This document shows, piece after piece, positions 1 to 7,692 of a stretch of DNA of 64,000 bases. The DNA is from Blautia schinkii DSM 10518. GTDB lineage: Bacteria; Bacillota; Clostridia; Lachnospirales; Lachnospiraceae. The position numbers were made by a program, and so were the translations under genes. Within the stretch, counting starts at the first letter, position 1. The number at the start of each line of letters is the position of its first letter. The notes beneath the pieces are model-generated. The model worked only from the letters and a program-made list of their open reading frames with translations. It did not search any database and had not been told where the DNA came from. The stretch lies in contig JNKJ01000009.1 of the NCBI GenBank assembly GCA_000702025.1, positions 1-64,000 on the forward strand. Reading direction: 5' to 3'.

Positions 1-92
1 CGGATAAATTCCTCCTGGATCTCAATCTGCCTGAGATAGCCAGCAAGAAGTTCATCCCGTTTTCTAAGCTCTTCTTTTAAATCGATGTCCAT
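1..92 (-). CDS. N-terminal fragment of an uncharacterised protein (runs off the window)
   Basis: A reading frame starts at an ATG at 92 and continues leftwards off the window, giving about 30 residues beginning MDIDLKEELRKRDELLAGYL. The ATG is preceded by an AGAGAGG-like ribosome site at the usual distance. The visible part is charged and helix-prone, suggesting a coiled coil or small alpha-helical protein. I do not recognise the family. In many Firmicutes rpmG-secE-nusG follow sigH, but this N-terminus does not match those proteins. Confidence 0.5.
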   Translation of the reverse strand, partial: MDIDLKEELRKRDELLAGYLRQIEIQEEFI

Positions 93-588
93 AAGAAATC
101 CTCTCTTTCCTGTGAAAAAGTATAACAGAAACATAGAAAAAAAGCGAATGGCCAGAGATCATACTTTCGTCAATCTGACTGTGGATAAGTATCCGTTTTA
201 TAATTGGAAAAGCATTCATATAAGCTGCAAAACTTGATAAATGGATTTCAAAAACCAAAATCTGGTGTATAACTTTTCAAAAAAGAACAGCAGGAAAAAC
301 TATAAACACAGTTTTTCCTGCTAAAAATGATTATCCACAAAATAAAAAAATAAATTTCGTCATTTTTTACAATGACTTATGCATACCTCTGAACAGTAAC
401 TATAAATATAGTGATGCATTTATCCACTCTATATTGTATAATGTTCTCATATTATTGTTACCGCCATTGCATACCAAGTTTGTTTCTTTAAAGAACAAGG
501 CGATAAATCTTTGTGGTTTGATTCACAAACCTCTTCCCCACCCCTTCAATACCTAACACCTATTTAACTTTATTTTTAAACACCAAGA
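93..588. other. AT-rich gene-free stretch left of the Abi module
   Basis: About 500 bases with no supported gene. It is clearly AT-richer than the sigH-side sequence, which suggests it entered together with the abortive-infection module on its right. The only structures seen are a strong hairpin at 289-322 and a small dyad near 400-413 (ACTATA AA TATAGT). The short minus-strand frame at 64-258 has no ribosome site or family resemblance and was not called. Confidence 0.6.
289..322 (-). terminator. Probable rho-independent terminator
   Basis: A perfect 12-base inverted repeat (289-300 with 311-322, 10-base loop) is followed on the minus strand by a T-rich tract. There is no minus-strand gene immediately upstream other than sigH more than 1.3 kb away. 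It may be the original end of the sigH transcript, now separated by the AT-rich insertion; that is inference. Confidence 0.55.
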
Positions 589-592
589 ATAC

Positions 593-620
593 TTGACAAG
601 ACTTTATCGTATGCTATAAT
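593..620 (+). promoter_or_regulatory. Sigma-A promoter of the Abi RNA/gene module
   Basis: TTGACA at 593-598 and TATAAT at 615-620 are both perfect consensus boxes with a 16-base spacer. Transcription should start near 627, giving first the structured RNA at 627-690 and, by read-through, the broken abi gene. Confidence 0.8.
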
Positions 621-626
621 GTACTC

Positions 627-690
627 ATTAGCGAATGACTGCTGTGCGGTCGCAGAGAGAGCCTTGGAATTGTATTCCTTGGCTCTTTTT
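627..690 (+). ncRNA. Small structured RNA upstream of Abi_2/AbiF-type gene (candidate abiF RNA motif)
   Basis: Right after a consensus promoter there are two hairpins. The first is GACTGC/GCGGTC (637-642 with 646-651), with an alternative GCGA/TCGC closing pair at 631-634/650-653. The second is AGAGCC-TT-GGAAT paired with ATTCC-TT-GGCTCT (658-686) followed by TTTT, i.e. an intrinsic terminator. The coding sequence begins only 20 bases later with its own ribosome site. A conserved RNA directly upstream of abiF genes has been described in Firmicutes, and AbiF-type HEPN proteins have been linked to RNA partners. Position and architecture fit, but I identify the motif from context, not by covariance search. 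Confidence 0.6.
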
Positions 691-710
691 GTATATGTAA
701 GGAGAATCAA

Positions 711-1596
711 ATGAGCGAAATTAAATATACCAGTGTTGAACAACAAATTGAAAAGTTAAAATCTCAAAATCTTATTATACCAGATGAAACATCCGCCAAG
801 CAAAGTCTCGAATTATTTGGATATTCTAATCTTATCAAAAGCTGCCGCAGATGTTGTTTCCCAATCATTTGGCATTCACCATGATAATTACTTGACGTAT
901 CGTAATTACCAAAATAAGCGAAAATATAAATATCGTTTCTCATTAAGTGGGATTTTAAAAACGTTAAAAGATACATTAGAAACTGATAAGGAACCAATTC
1001 ACCACTATAAAGAAGAATATGGTATCGTTCCTCCATGGATTCTCTTCAAAAGCATATATTTTAGTACAATCATCAACTTTATAGATCAGTTCAAAGCTCC
1101 TCAACAGGAAATGTTGCTTGATAAATTATACAATTTTAAAGAAGATTTCCCAAAAGATAAACGAGTTCAACTAATGATGGATACTCTTTATATATGCCTT
1201 GAATACCGAAATATTGCAGCGCATGGGGGACGCATTTACAATTATAAGTGTAAACGCGAATTACATTTTACTGATGAAGCTCGATTTTTTTCTATTGGAT
1301 TTAGCTTAATACTTCGCTTGCTTAACTTAATGAAATATCGTGGTCCATATAATCACTTATATAATACGCTAAATCATATGCTAACACAGCATTGTAACGC
1401 CTTTCCGCAAGATATTACATACCTTGAGCAAACTTTAAACATAAGCATTTCTTCTCATTGTTTTGTTTGGGTAACCAATAAAAGCAATAAATATCATATA
1501 GATAAGTACTGCAGCGGAATGCGTCATGCTATACAATTAGATTTGAAAGAAGCAGAAAAACAGGGGTTTCGGGGATGCAAGAAATGTTGTAAGTAG
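711..1596 (+). pseudogene. Abi_2/AbiF-type HEPN abortive-infection gene with an out-of-frame internal deletion
   Basis: An ATG at 711 with ribosome site AAGGAG starts a typical Abi_2 N-terminus (MSEIKYTSVEQQIEKLKSQN, then FGYSNLIKS) that meets a stop at 882-884. From about 835 the next frame continues as AAADVVSQSFG through the rest of the family to the stop at 1596. Intact relatives, as I recall them, have roughly 45-50 residues between NLIKS and the AAADV helix, so the simplest reading is an internal deletion plus frameshift. The second half keeps the HEPN ribonuclease signature RNIAAH (R-x4-H, near 1210-1230). It ends in a cysteine/histidine-rich module (YHIDKYCSGM ... GCKKCC) like C-terminal metal-binding tails of some nucleases. 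AhpC-like function is excluded; the family confers phage defence or toxin-like activity. Low GC and opposite strand suggest horizontal acquisition. Confidence 0.75.
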
Positions 1597-1653
1597 AAAT
1601 AGCCCCCTGCTTTATGAAAACTATTTTCCAACGAAACCTTATGCCACAAAATC

Positions 1654-2250
1654 TTAAAAAAAATTCCACTGCTCCACGCACTCGCGTATTTTCCCTCGTA
1701 TTCTCTGCAAAGCATTATCTATGGATTTTGGGGATTTTCCCAGCAGCTCGGCAATCTGCACATATCCGTAGCCCTTGAGGTAATTATCCAGCACCTTATT
1801 CTCCATAGGACTCAAATGGCGGCTGATTTCTTCCTCCAGAGCCCTGGTATTCTCCCGGTCGATGATGATGGCTTCCGGATTTTCCGTCCAGAGCTCGTCC
1901 AGGTGGCTTTCTCCTTCCTCCTGGCTCAGTGACACATAAGAGTTTAGAGGCATATGCTTCTGGCGGTTAGAGGTCTGAATCGCATTATAAAGCTGACGAT
2001 CAATACAAATACGTGCAAAGGTCTGAAAGGAAGCTTCCTTATCAGGCAGATAATCGCGCACAGCTTTAAAAAGGCCAATCATCCCTTCCTGGATCAAATC
2101 GTCGGTATCCCCGCCGATGAGAAACATGGCCCTTGCTTTCTGGCGCACCAGCTCTTTGTACTTTTCCATCAAATAATCAGATATCCCAGATTCTCCGTTC
2201 CTGAGCCGACTGATCAATTCTTCGTCACTCACATTCTCGTATTGCCCCAT
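1654..2250 (-). CDS. sigH: RNA polymerase sporulation/stationary sigma factor SigH
   Basis: 198 residues with the sigma-70 family layout. Region 2 (about residues 20-90) contains DDLIQEGMIGLFKAVRDY and SFQTFARICIDRQLYNAI. Region 4 (about 140-195) contains the helix-turn-helix YVQIAELLGKSPKSIDNAL. Length and sequence match SigH, which directs early stationary-phase and sporulation genes in Bacillus and many Clostridia. The start has ribosome site GGAGG. It is the last gene of the egsA-ispF-cysS-mrnC-rlmB-sigH string, 16 bases after rlmB; the yacP (NYN nuclease) gene often found between them is absent. A function outside sporulation is possible if the strain does not sporulate. Confidence 0.92.
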   Translation of the reverse strand: MGQYENVSDEELISRLRNGESGISDYLMEKYKELVRQKARAMFLIGGDTDDLIQEGMIGLFKAVRDYLPDKEASFQTFARICIDRQLYNAIQTSNRQKHMPLNSYVSLSQEEGESHLDELWTENPEAIIIDRENTRALEEEISRHLSPMENKVLDNYLKGYGYVQIAELLGKSPKSIDNALQRIRGKIRECVEQWNFF

Positions 2251-2266
2251 ATTGCCTCCGTTTATA

Positions 2267-2998
2267 TTACCCTAAACGCTGTCTCACAATCTCATACGCA
2301 AGCACACCTGCAGCCACTGAGGCATTCAGGGAATCAATATCCCCCTTCATAGGTATGGATGCCACGAAATCGCATTTCTCGCGGATCAGGCGGCTCACAC
2401 CCTCGCCCTCATTGCCAATCACCAGGCCGATAGGTCCTGTAAGATTCAGCTTGTACATGAGCTCGCCGCCCATATCCGCGCAAACAAACCACACGCCCTT
2501 TTCTTTCAGCTCCTCGATGGTCTTGCCCAGGTTCGTAACCTTTGCCACCGGAGTATAATTCAGAGCCCCTGCCGAGGTCTTGGCTACAATAGACGTCAGT
2601 CCCACAGCCCGGCGTTTGGGGATGATCACTCCGTGAGCGCCCGCAAGATTGGCAGTCCTGATAATCGCCCCCAGGTTATGCGGATCCTCAATATTATCCA
2701 AAAGGAAAAGAAACGGCGGCTCCCCTTTTTCCTCTGCTTTTGCAAGAATCTCATCAACGGAAGCATATTCATACACTGCCACCTGGGCAATGACGCCCTG
2801 ATGAGCACCAGTCTCACTCAACTGATCCAAACGTTCCTTTGGCACATAGTTAATAATAGTATCTTTTTTCCGTGCCTCTCGCGCAATCGTGCGCACCGGT
2901 CCATCCTGGCATCCATCCAGGATAAACAGCTTATCCACGCACCGTCCGGAGCGGAAAGCCTCCAGCACCGCGTTACGGCCTTCTATCTGTTCACTCAT
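2267..2998 (-). CDS. rlmB: 23S rRNA 2'-O-ribose methyltransferase (RlmB/TrmH family, SPOUT)
   Basis: 243 residues. The N-terminal substrate-binding domain (about 1-75; EGRNAVLEAFRSG) is followed by a SpoU knot domain with NIEDPHNLGAIIRTANLAGA (motif 1), LVIGNEGEGVSRLI (motif 2) and IPMKGDIDSLNASVAAGVL (motif 3). Together these bind S-adenosylmethionine and place the catalytic arginine of the family. RlmB methylates a guanosine ribose in domain V of 23S rRNA; the cysS-mrnC-rlmB order is conserved in Firmicutes and supports this over other SpoU members. The start at 2998 has the ribosome site AAGGGAA. Confidence 0.92.
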   Translation of the reverse strand: MSEQIEGRNAVLEAFRSGRCVDKLFILDGCQDGPVRTIAREARKKDTIINYVPKERLDQLSETGAHQGVIAQVAVYEYASVDEILAKAEEKGEPPFLFLLDNIEDPHNLGAIIRTANLAGAHGVIIPKRRAVGLTSIVAKTSAGALNYTPVAKVTNLGKTIEELKEKGVWFVCADMGGELMYKLNLTGPIGLVIGNEGEGVSRLIREKCDFVASIPMKGDIDSLNASVAAGVLAYEIVRQRLG

Positions 2999-3124
2999 AT
3001 TTATTCCCTTTTCCCTTCGCGCCGCTTACATTATACATTACATAGCAGCATATCTTTCCCGACTCTTCTTTCCCGGCATTATCAAATATTGTCTTTCTAC
3101 GTTTTCTCTTTCTGCGCTCTGTTT

Positions 3125-3559
3125 TTACGCTTTGTCTTTCTCTGCTGCGGTAATTCCCAGATGGACCAATTCTAAAAGTCTCTGGTAATCCTCCTTTAGA
3201 TACAGATACCCCATCAGTGCCTCAAAACCCGTGGCCCTGCGGTAATCGGACATGGTGGCATGCTTCGCCATTGTGGGGGAATGGGCGTTTCTCCCCCTTT
3301 TGTAAACCCCAAGCTCTTCCTCTGTAAGCACCGGCTCCAGCACCTCCATCATAGCTGACTGGGCTGACGCCTTAACCAGAGAGCTCGCCTGTCTGTGGAG
3401 CTTATTCACCTGACAATTGCCCCTTTTGACCAGAATGGTGCGCACAAACAATTCATACACCCCATCTCCGATATAAGCAAGTGTCAAAGGAGAATAGGTC
3501 CTTAAGTCCCTATCCTCCAATTGAAAAAGCTCCTTTAAGTTTCTTAAACCCGTTTCCAT
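3125..3559 (-). CDS. mrnC: Mini-ribonuclease 3 (MrnC), 23S rRNA maturation
   Basis: 144 residues matching the RNase III catalytic domain without a dsRNA-binding domain. The signature LAYIGDGVYELFVR carries the catalytic acidic residue, and the distal ATGFEALMGYLYL supplies the second acidic site. In Bacillus subtilis the enzyme trims 23S rRNA precursor ends as a dimer. The start overlaps the end of cysS by 16 bases, indicating translational coupling. The 126-base gap to rlmB is strongly purine-rich on the coding strand and shows no terminator. Confidence 0.93.
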   Translation of the reverse strand: METGLRNLKELFQLEDRDLRTYSPLTLAYIGDGVYELFVRTILVKRGNCQVNKLHRQASSLVKASAQSAMMEVLEPVLTEEELGVYKRGRNAHSPTMAKHATMSDYRRATGFEALMGYLYLKEDYQRLLELVHLGITAAEKDKA

Positions 3560-4953
3560 TTCACACCTTCACGGGTATCCTTAAGCTCGATTCCTTTTGC
3601 AAGAAGCTCGTCACGGATTTCGTCCGCCCTGGCGAAATTCTTTGCCTTTCTTGCTGCCTGACGCTCCGAGATCAGGTCCTCGATATCCTTATCCAGAATT
3701 TCCTCTTTTTTCTCTACAATCAGACCGAGAACATCGCAGAGCTTCACCAGCAGATCAAAAAGACCTGCCGCAAACTCACCGGAGCTCTCTTCCGTCACAT
3801 TCGTATTGGCGAATTTCACCAACTCAAACACTGCCGCAAGGGCATCTGCGGTATTAAAGTCATCATCCATGGCTTCTTCAAATTTAACCACATAACCGCC
3901 GGCCTCAGTCAGGAGCGCTTTTTCAGCCTCGGTAAGCTTCTCCGCTTTTGCCGCTTCCTTGCGGTCCTTAAGCCTTGCTGCTGCCTCCACGATACGCTCA
4001 AGCGCATTTTTAGAAGACTCCATCAGCTCCGCGCTGAAATTCAGCGGACTTCTGTAGTGAGCGTTCAGCATGAAGAAACGCAGCACCTGTAAGTCATACT
4101 GCTCGCTGATTTCACGCACAGTAAAGAAGTTCCCCAGGGACTTAGACATTTTACGGTTATCAATATTAAGAAATGCGTTATGCATCCAGTATTTCGCGAA
4201 AATTTTGCCGTTGCAGCATTCGCTCTGGGCAATCTCGTTCTCGTGGTGCGGGAAAACCAAATCCTCGCCGCCCGCATGAATATCAATCTCTTCTCCCAGA
4301 TATTTCTTAGACATCACAGAGCATTCAATATGCCAGCCGGGACGACCATCGCACCACGGTGACGGCCAGGAAGGCTCTCCCTCCTTCTTCGGCTTCCACA
4401 GCACGAAATCAAGCGGGTCTTCCTTCTGGTCCTCTCCCGATACCTTCAGGGCACGGAAGCCGGACTGCAGATCATCTAAGTTTTTATGGGAAAGCTTGCC
4501 ATATTCCTTGAATTTTTTCACACGGAAATATACGGTGCCGTCCGCAACCGCATACGCATATCCCTTGTCAATCAGGGTCTGGATCATCTCGATCATGCCC
4601 TCTATCTCCTGGGTTGCCTGTGGATGGGTGGTCGCAGGCTTCACATTCATACCGGCCATATCCTTCCGGCACTCCTCAATGTAACGGTTGGAAACCTCCT
4701 CCGCACCCACACCTTCCTCAATAGCTTTCTTGATAATCTTGTCATCCACATCTGTAAAGTTAGAGACATAATTCACCTCATAACCCTTATATTCCATATA
4801 GCGGCGTACCGTGTCAAAAACAATCATCGGCCGGGCATTTCCGATATGAATCAGGTTATACACGGTCGGACCGCACACATACATCCGCACCTTGCCCTCT
4901 TCCAAGGGCACAAATTCCTCTTTTCTGCGGGTTAAAGTATTAAAAAGCTTCAT
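3544..4953 (-). CDS. cysS: Cysteinyl-tRNA synthetase
   Basis: 469 residues, normal bacterial length. The class I signatures are present: PTVYNLIHIGNARP (HIGH motif) and RKMSKSLGNF (KMSKS). Zinc-ligand regions are visible around YVCGP, WHIECSVM and HHENEIAQSE. It charges tRNA-Cys in the cytoplasm. The downstream mrnC start lies inside its last codons. No T-box leader is present, because the upstream spacer is only 134 bases long and is occupied by a tandem repeat; the gene is probably transcribed from the egsA/ispF side. Confidence 0.97.
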   Translation of the reverse strand: MKLFNTLTRRKEEFVPLEEGKVRMYVCGPTVYNLIHIGNARPMIVFDTVRRYMEYKGYEVNYVSNFTDVDDKIIKKAIEEGVGAEEVSNRYIEECRKDMAGMNVKPATTHPQATQEIEGMIEMIQTLIDKGYAYAVADGTVYFRVKKFKEYGKLSHKNLDDLQSGFRALKVSGEDQKEDPLDFVLWKPKKEGEPSWPSPWCDGRPGWHIECSVMSKKYLGEEIDIHAGGEDLVFPHHENEIAQSECCNGKIFAKYWMHNAFLNIDNRKMSKSLGNFFTVREISEQYDLQVLRFFMLNAHYRSPLNFSAELMESSKNALERIVEAAARLKDRKEAAKAEKLTEAEKALLTEAGGYVVKFEEAMDDDFNTADALAAVFELVKFANTNVTEESSGEFAAGLFDLLVKLCDVLGLIVEKKEEILDKDIEDLISERQAARKAKNFARADEIRDELLAKGIELKDTREGVKWKRV

Positions 4954-4986
4954 GGTCTGTTTCCTCCAATTCTCTAAATGTCACAC

Positions 4987-5100
4987 AGCAGCACTGAGCT
5001 GCCGATATTTATCTCCTGCCGGGAACACAGCCGCGCCGGGCTGCCGATATCTATCTCCTGCCAGAACACAGCCGCACTGGGCTGCCGTTACTTTATCTCC
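4987..5100. repeat. Imperfect 41-42 bp tandem repeat between cysS and ispF
   Basis: The marker GCTGCCG recurs at 4998, 5040 and 5081, each followed by a variant of TATCTCCTGCC and ACACAGCC. The period is 42 then 41 bases, about 2.5 copies. The last copy runs into the final codons of ispF (stop at 5088), so the array looks like serial duplication of the ispF 3' end. Confidence 0.7.
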
Positions 5101-5564
5101 TCCAGGAGACAGACAGCCTGGGAGGCGATTCCCTCTCCCCTGCCGGTAAATCCAAGGCCCTCCTCAGTGGTGGCCTTAATATTAAGCTGTGATTCCCGGA
5201 TGCCCAGGGCACGAGCCATATTTATCCTCATCTGCGGAATGTGGGGTGCCATTTTAGGCTTCTGGGCTATGATAACCGCGTCGATATTCCCTACCTGATA
5301 GCCGTGCTCACGCAAAAGGCCAGCCACATGCTCCAACAACAGGATACTTGAAATCCCTTTGAAAGCAGGATCTGTATCCGGAAAATGTTTCCCGATATCT
5401 CCCAGTGCAGCCGCTCCCAAAAGCGCATCCATCACCGCATGAATGAGTACATCCGCGTCCGAATGGCCCAGAAGCCCTTTTTCCCAGGGAATATTCACCC
5501 CACCGAGAATCAGGTCCCGTCCCTCCGTCAGCTTATGTACGTCATAACCCATTCCAATCCGCAT
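5088..5564 (-). CDS. ispF: 2-C-methyl-D-erythritol 2,4-cyclodiphosphate synthase (IspF)
   Basis: 158 residues, full family length. Metal-binding D8 and H10 lie in [26 protein letters not shown] and [11 protein letters not shown] provide the remaining zinc and substrate residues. It catalyses the cyclisation step of the non-mevalonate isoprenoid pathway. Ribosome site AAGGAGAG precedes the ATG. It follows the glycerol-1-phosphate dehydrogenase gene by 42 bases and is probably cotranscribed with it and with cysS. Confidence 0.96.
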   Translation of the reverse strand: MRIGMGYDVHKLTEGRDLILGGVNIPWEKGLLGHSDADVLIHAVMDALLGAAALGDIGKHFPDTDPAFKGISSILLLEHVAGLLREHGYQVGNIDAVIIAQKPKMAPHIPQMRINMARALGIRESQLNIKATTEEGLGFTGRGEGIASQAVCLLEEIK

Positions 5565-5606
5565 AAAATCTCTCCTTGCTCATTCTGTTATAATGGCCGT
5601 AACAAT

Positions 5607-6875
5607 TCACTCTGCTTCAAGCATTTTACTCACGCGCAGGAAGCTCAGCCGTCTACGTACATAAGGAGAAAGCCGAAGGCTTAATGGCACTGCGTCCTCC
5701 GTAAGTCCGATGTCATAGACCGTCCTCTTACACCCTGCCTTTTCCAGCAGATGCAGCATGTCCTCCTCATCCGGGAGTCCGTCAATGATATCCGCAATCT
5801 GCGGCAGACAAGCCTCCAGACGCGCTGGGTTCACCTCAAGAAGCAGCTCCGGCTCGTTTTCCGTAACAATGCCTTCCAGTAGTCCCTTCTTGCCAAAGGT
5901 ATCACGAAGCAGCTGTGCATCCTCATTCTCATAAGCTCTCGCATGGCATTTTCCCTGTCTGATGAGCTTCGCAAGCCGCTTATACTCTTTCAGCACAAGA
6001 ACAGTCCCCACAGAAACCTTTTCCCCGTGCAGTGCTTCCAGCCGGGAATTGATCACTTCCATTTCCCACAGATGTGACATATGGTGCTCCGCACAGGAGG
6101 CCGGCCGGGAATTACCTACCATCTGCATTGCAAGTCCGGAAAGGATAAGCGCATACATCAGCTTCTCACATGCTTCCTCTTCCCCTGCGGCAATGGAACG
6201 AAGGCTGGACTTCACCATTTTCAGAGCCTTTTCCTCCAGCTCAGTCACATATTCACAGTAGTACTCTCCTGTCAACAGATTGGCAATCTTCCAGTCTGCA
6301 AGACAGATATATTTGCCAAACAAATCAGATACGCCTGAAGCATTGAGACGCCGCGGCGCATTTGCGAAGATATTGGTGTCCGCATAGACACACATGGGAG
6401 CAGCCGCCGGCACTGTTTTCTTCAGGCCGTCCCAGGTCATGGCTGCAACTGTTGATACGAATCCGTCTACGCTTGCCGCGGTAGGTACAGAAACAAAGGG
6501 TATTCTATATTTATGCGCAACATACCGGCTGATATCATGAATCGTGCCGGCACCGACGGCAAGGATCAGGTCAATATCATCATCCATATTGTTCTCCACA
6601 ATCTCCACCGCATAATTGTCTGCATGGAGTCCTTCTGCTTCCAGTACAATCACCTGGCAGCGGTCGTAAATCTCCTCCATGATCTCTTCTGTTGCTTCAT
6701 ATGTGTTGGTGTCACAGATGATCAGCGGGGAAATGTATTCCCTGAGGAATCCATCCGACATTTCCTCCTCCAATTGATCAATGGCACCTGCCTCAATAAG
6801 AATCTCTTTTACCTCAATGTGATGTTCCTTCCCGCAGCTACAAGGTCGGGCAAAATCGTCCGTATCGACTCGCAT
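5607..6875 (-). CDS. egsA: sn-Glycerol-1-phosphate dehydrogenase (AraM/EgsA family)
   Basis: 422 residues, iron-containing alcohol dehydrogenase-like fold. The cofactor-binding stretch is AVGAGTIHDISRYVAHK, followed by VPTAASVDGF, and the metal-binding histidines lie in AEHHMSHLWEM and ALHGEKVSVG. The family reduces dihydroxyacetone phosphate to sn-glycerol-1-phosphate, the archaeal-type enantiomer; in Bacillus this feeds heptaprenylglyceryl phosphate. The longer frame from 6902 includes the ribosome site itself (CAGGAGGAGA), so the start is the ATG at 6875. No PcrB-like partner lies in the window. A second possibility is a broader polyol dehydrogenase. Confidence 0.85.
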   Translation of the reverse strand: MRVDTDDFARPCSCGKEHHIEVKEILIEAGAIDQLEEEMSDGFLREYISPLIICDTNTYEATEEIMEEIYDRCQVIVLEAEGLHADNYAVEIVENNMDDDIDLILAVGAGTIHDISRYVAHKYRIPFVSVPTAASVDGFVSTVAAMTWDGLKKTVPAAAPMCVYADTNIFANAPRRLNASGVSDLFGKYICLADWKIANLLTGEYYCEYVTELEEKALKMVKSSLRSIAAGEEEACEKLMYALILSGLAMQMVGNSRPASCAEHHMSHLWEMEVINSRLEALHGEKVSVGTVLVLKEYKRLAKLIRQGKCHARAYENEDAQLLRDTFGKKGLLEGIVTENEPELLLEVNPARLEACLPQIADIIDGLPDEEDMLHLLEKAGCKRTVYDIGLTEDAVPLSLRLSPYVRRRLSFLRVSKMLEAE

Positions 6876-6943
6876 TGTTATTATCTCCTCCTGACTTATC
6901 ATTCACACTATATGACCGGGAATCCTCTTACGGAATCCCATGA

Positions 6944-6983
6944 CTGCGGCGTTCCTTATTCGCGAATCCATGTTTCGCCGCAG
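6944..6983 (-). promoter_or_regulatory. Stable hairpin in the egsA 5' leader
   Basis: A perfect 8-base stem CTGCGGCG/CGCCGCAG (6944-6951 with 6976-6983) lies in the ~125-base transcribed leader. It is followed downstream by a second, imperfect hairpin around 6917-6940. There is no terminator T-run. I do not recognise the leader as a known riboswitch. Confidence 0.45.
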
Positions 6984-7005
6984 CTATACAATATTACAGT
7001 TTGCT

Positions 7006-7034
7006 ATTATACATGATTTTCCTGTAAAAAGCAA
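7006..7034 (-). promoter_or_regulatory. Promoter of egsA-ispF-cysS string
   Basis: On the minus strand, TTGCTT (7029-7034) and TATAAT (7006-7011) are separated by 17 bases. The -10 box is perfect, the -35 box moderate. It sits about 120 bases ahead of the egsA start. Confidence 0.65.
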
Positions 7035-7058
7035 TGATTCACAGCGGATTCACAGCGT

Positions 7059-7115
7059 TTTTGGAGAATAAGGGGGCTCCCCGGAAAGTTGTTGAACGGC
7101 GAAGAGAAGGGAAAG
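7059..7115. repeat. Truncated copy of the hairpin element found at 16.5-17.2 kb
   Basis: Bases 7079-7097 match the conserved left flank of the elements at 16516-16534 and (reversed) 17226-17244: CCCCGGAA, then GTTGTTGAAC. They are followed by a GG-purine run (7098-7115) in the position of the left arm. An upstream CGTTTTTGGA (7057-7066) also matches 16504-16513. The core and right arm are missing, so this is a solo end. Confidence 0.6.
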
Positions 7116-7182
7116 GCCCCCGGAAATCCATTACAGATCCCCGGCGGCCTCATCTGCCATAATTCTATAAGCAGCCTATTAT

Positions 7183-7560
7183 TTATTTCTCAATCGCCGC
7201 AATAACCTCAACTTCGCAAAGTACATTCTTCGGAAGTGTTTTTACTGCCACGCAGGAGCGTGCCGGCTTGTTTACGAAATATTTCGCGTAAATCTCGTTG
7301 AATGCCGCGAAATCTCCCATATCAGCCAGGAAACATGTGGTTTTCACTGCATTTTCAAAGCTGGTTCCGGCTTCTTTCAGAACAGCGTCCAGATTCTTCA
7401 TAACCTGCTCAGCCTGTGCTTCGATGGTGTCTCCTGCAAGTTCTCCGGTGGCCGGGTCTACCGGTATCTGTCCTGAGGTGAATAAAATGTCACCCAGAAT
7501 CATTGCCTGTGAATATGGTCCGATTGCTGCCGGTGCTTTGTCCGTATATACTACTTTCAT
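7183..7560 (-). CDS. ridA: RidA family reactive-intermediate (enamine/imine) deaminase
   Basis: 125 residues, the standard YjgF/YER057c/UK114 length. Conserved motifs are GPYSQA, FTSGQIPVDP, the catalytic arginine in ARSCVAV, and CEVEVIA near the C-terminus. RidA hydrolyses 2-aminoacrylate-type intermediates released by PLP enzymes, protecting other PLP enzymes. The longer frame begins with the ribosome site (AAGGGAGA), so the ATG at 7560 is the start. It is monocistronic with its own promoter. Confidence 0.95.
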   Translation of the reverse strand: MKVVYTDKAPAAIGPYSQAMILGDILFTSGQIPVDPATGELAGDTIEAQAEQVMKNLDAVLKEAGTSFENAVKTTCFLADMGDFAAFNEIYAKYFVNKPARSCVAVKTLPKNVLCEVEVIAAIEK

Positions 7561-7609
7561 TGTAAAATCTCCCTTCATACCAAATAAATATTTTCTACCT
7601 GTTGGCTCT

Positions 7610-7638
7610 ATTCTATATCAAAAATTTGTTAGGGTCAA
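7610..7638 (-). promoter_or_regulatory. ridA promoter
   Basis: TTGACC (7633-7638) and TAGAAT (7610-7615) on the minus strand with a 17-base spacer, 50 bases ahead of the ridA start. Confidence 0.65.
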
Positions 7639-7692
7639 GCAATTTTTTTGGATACTTTTTGGAGTATTCTATGTATTCTCATTCCCGCACTA

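Noticed and set aside
64-258. 64-codon minus-strand frame at the left edge
   Set aside because: Lacks a ribosome site and overlaps the supported partial gene start at 92.
4954-5087. T-box leader for cysS
   Set aside because: No T-box sequence or terminator; the spacer is occupied by a tandem repeat.
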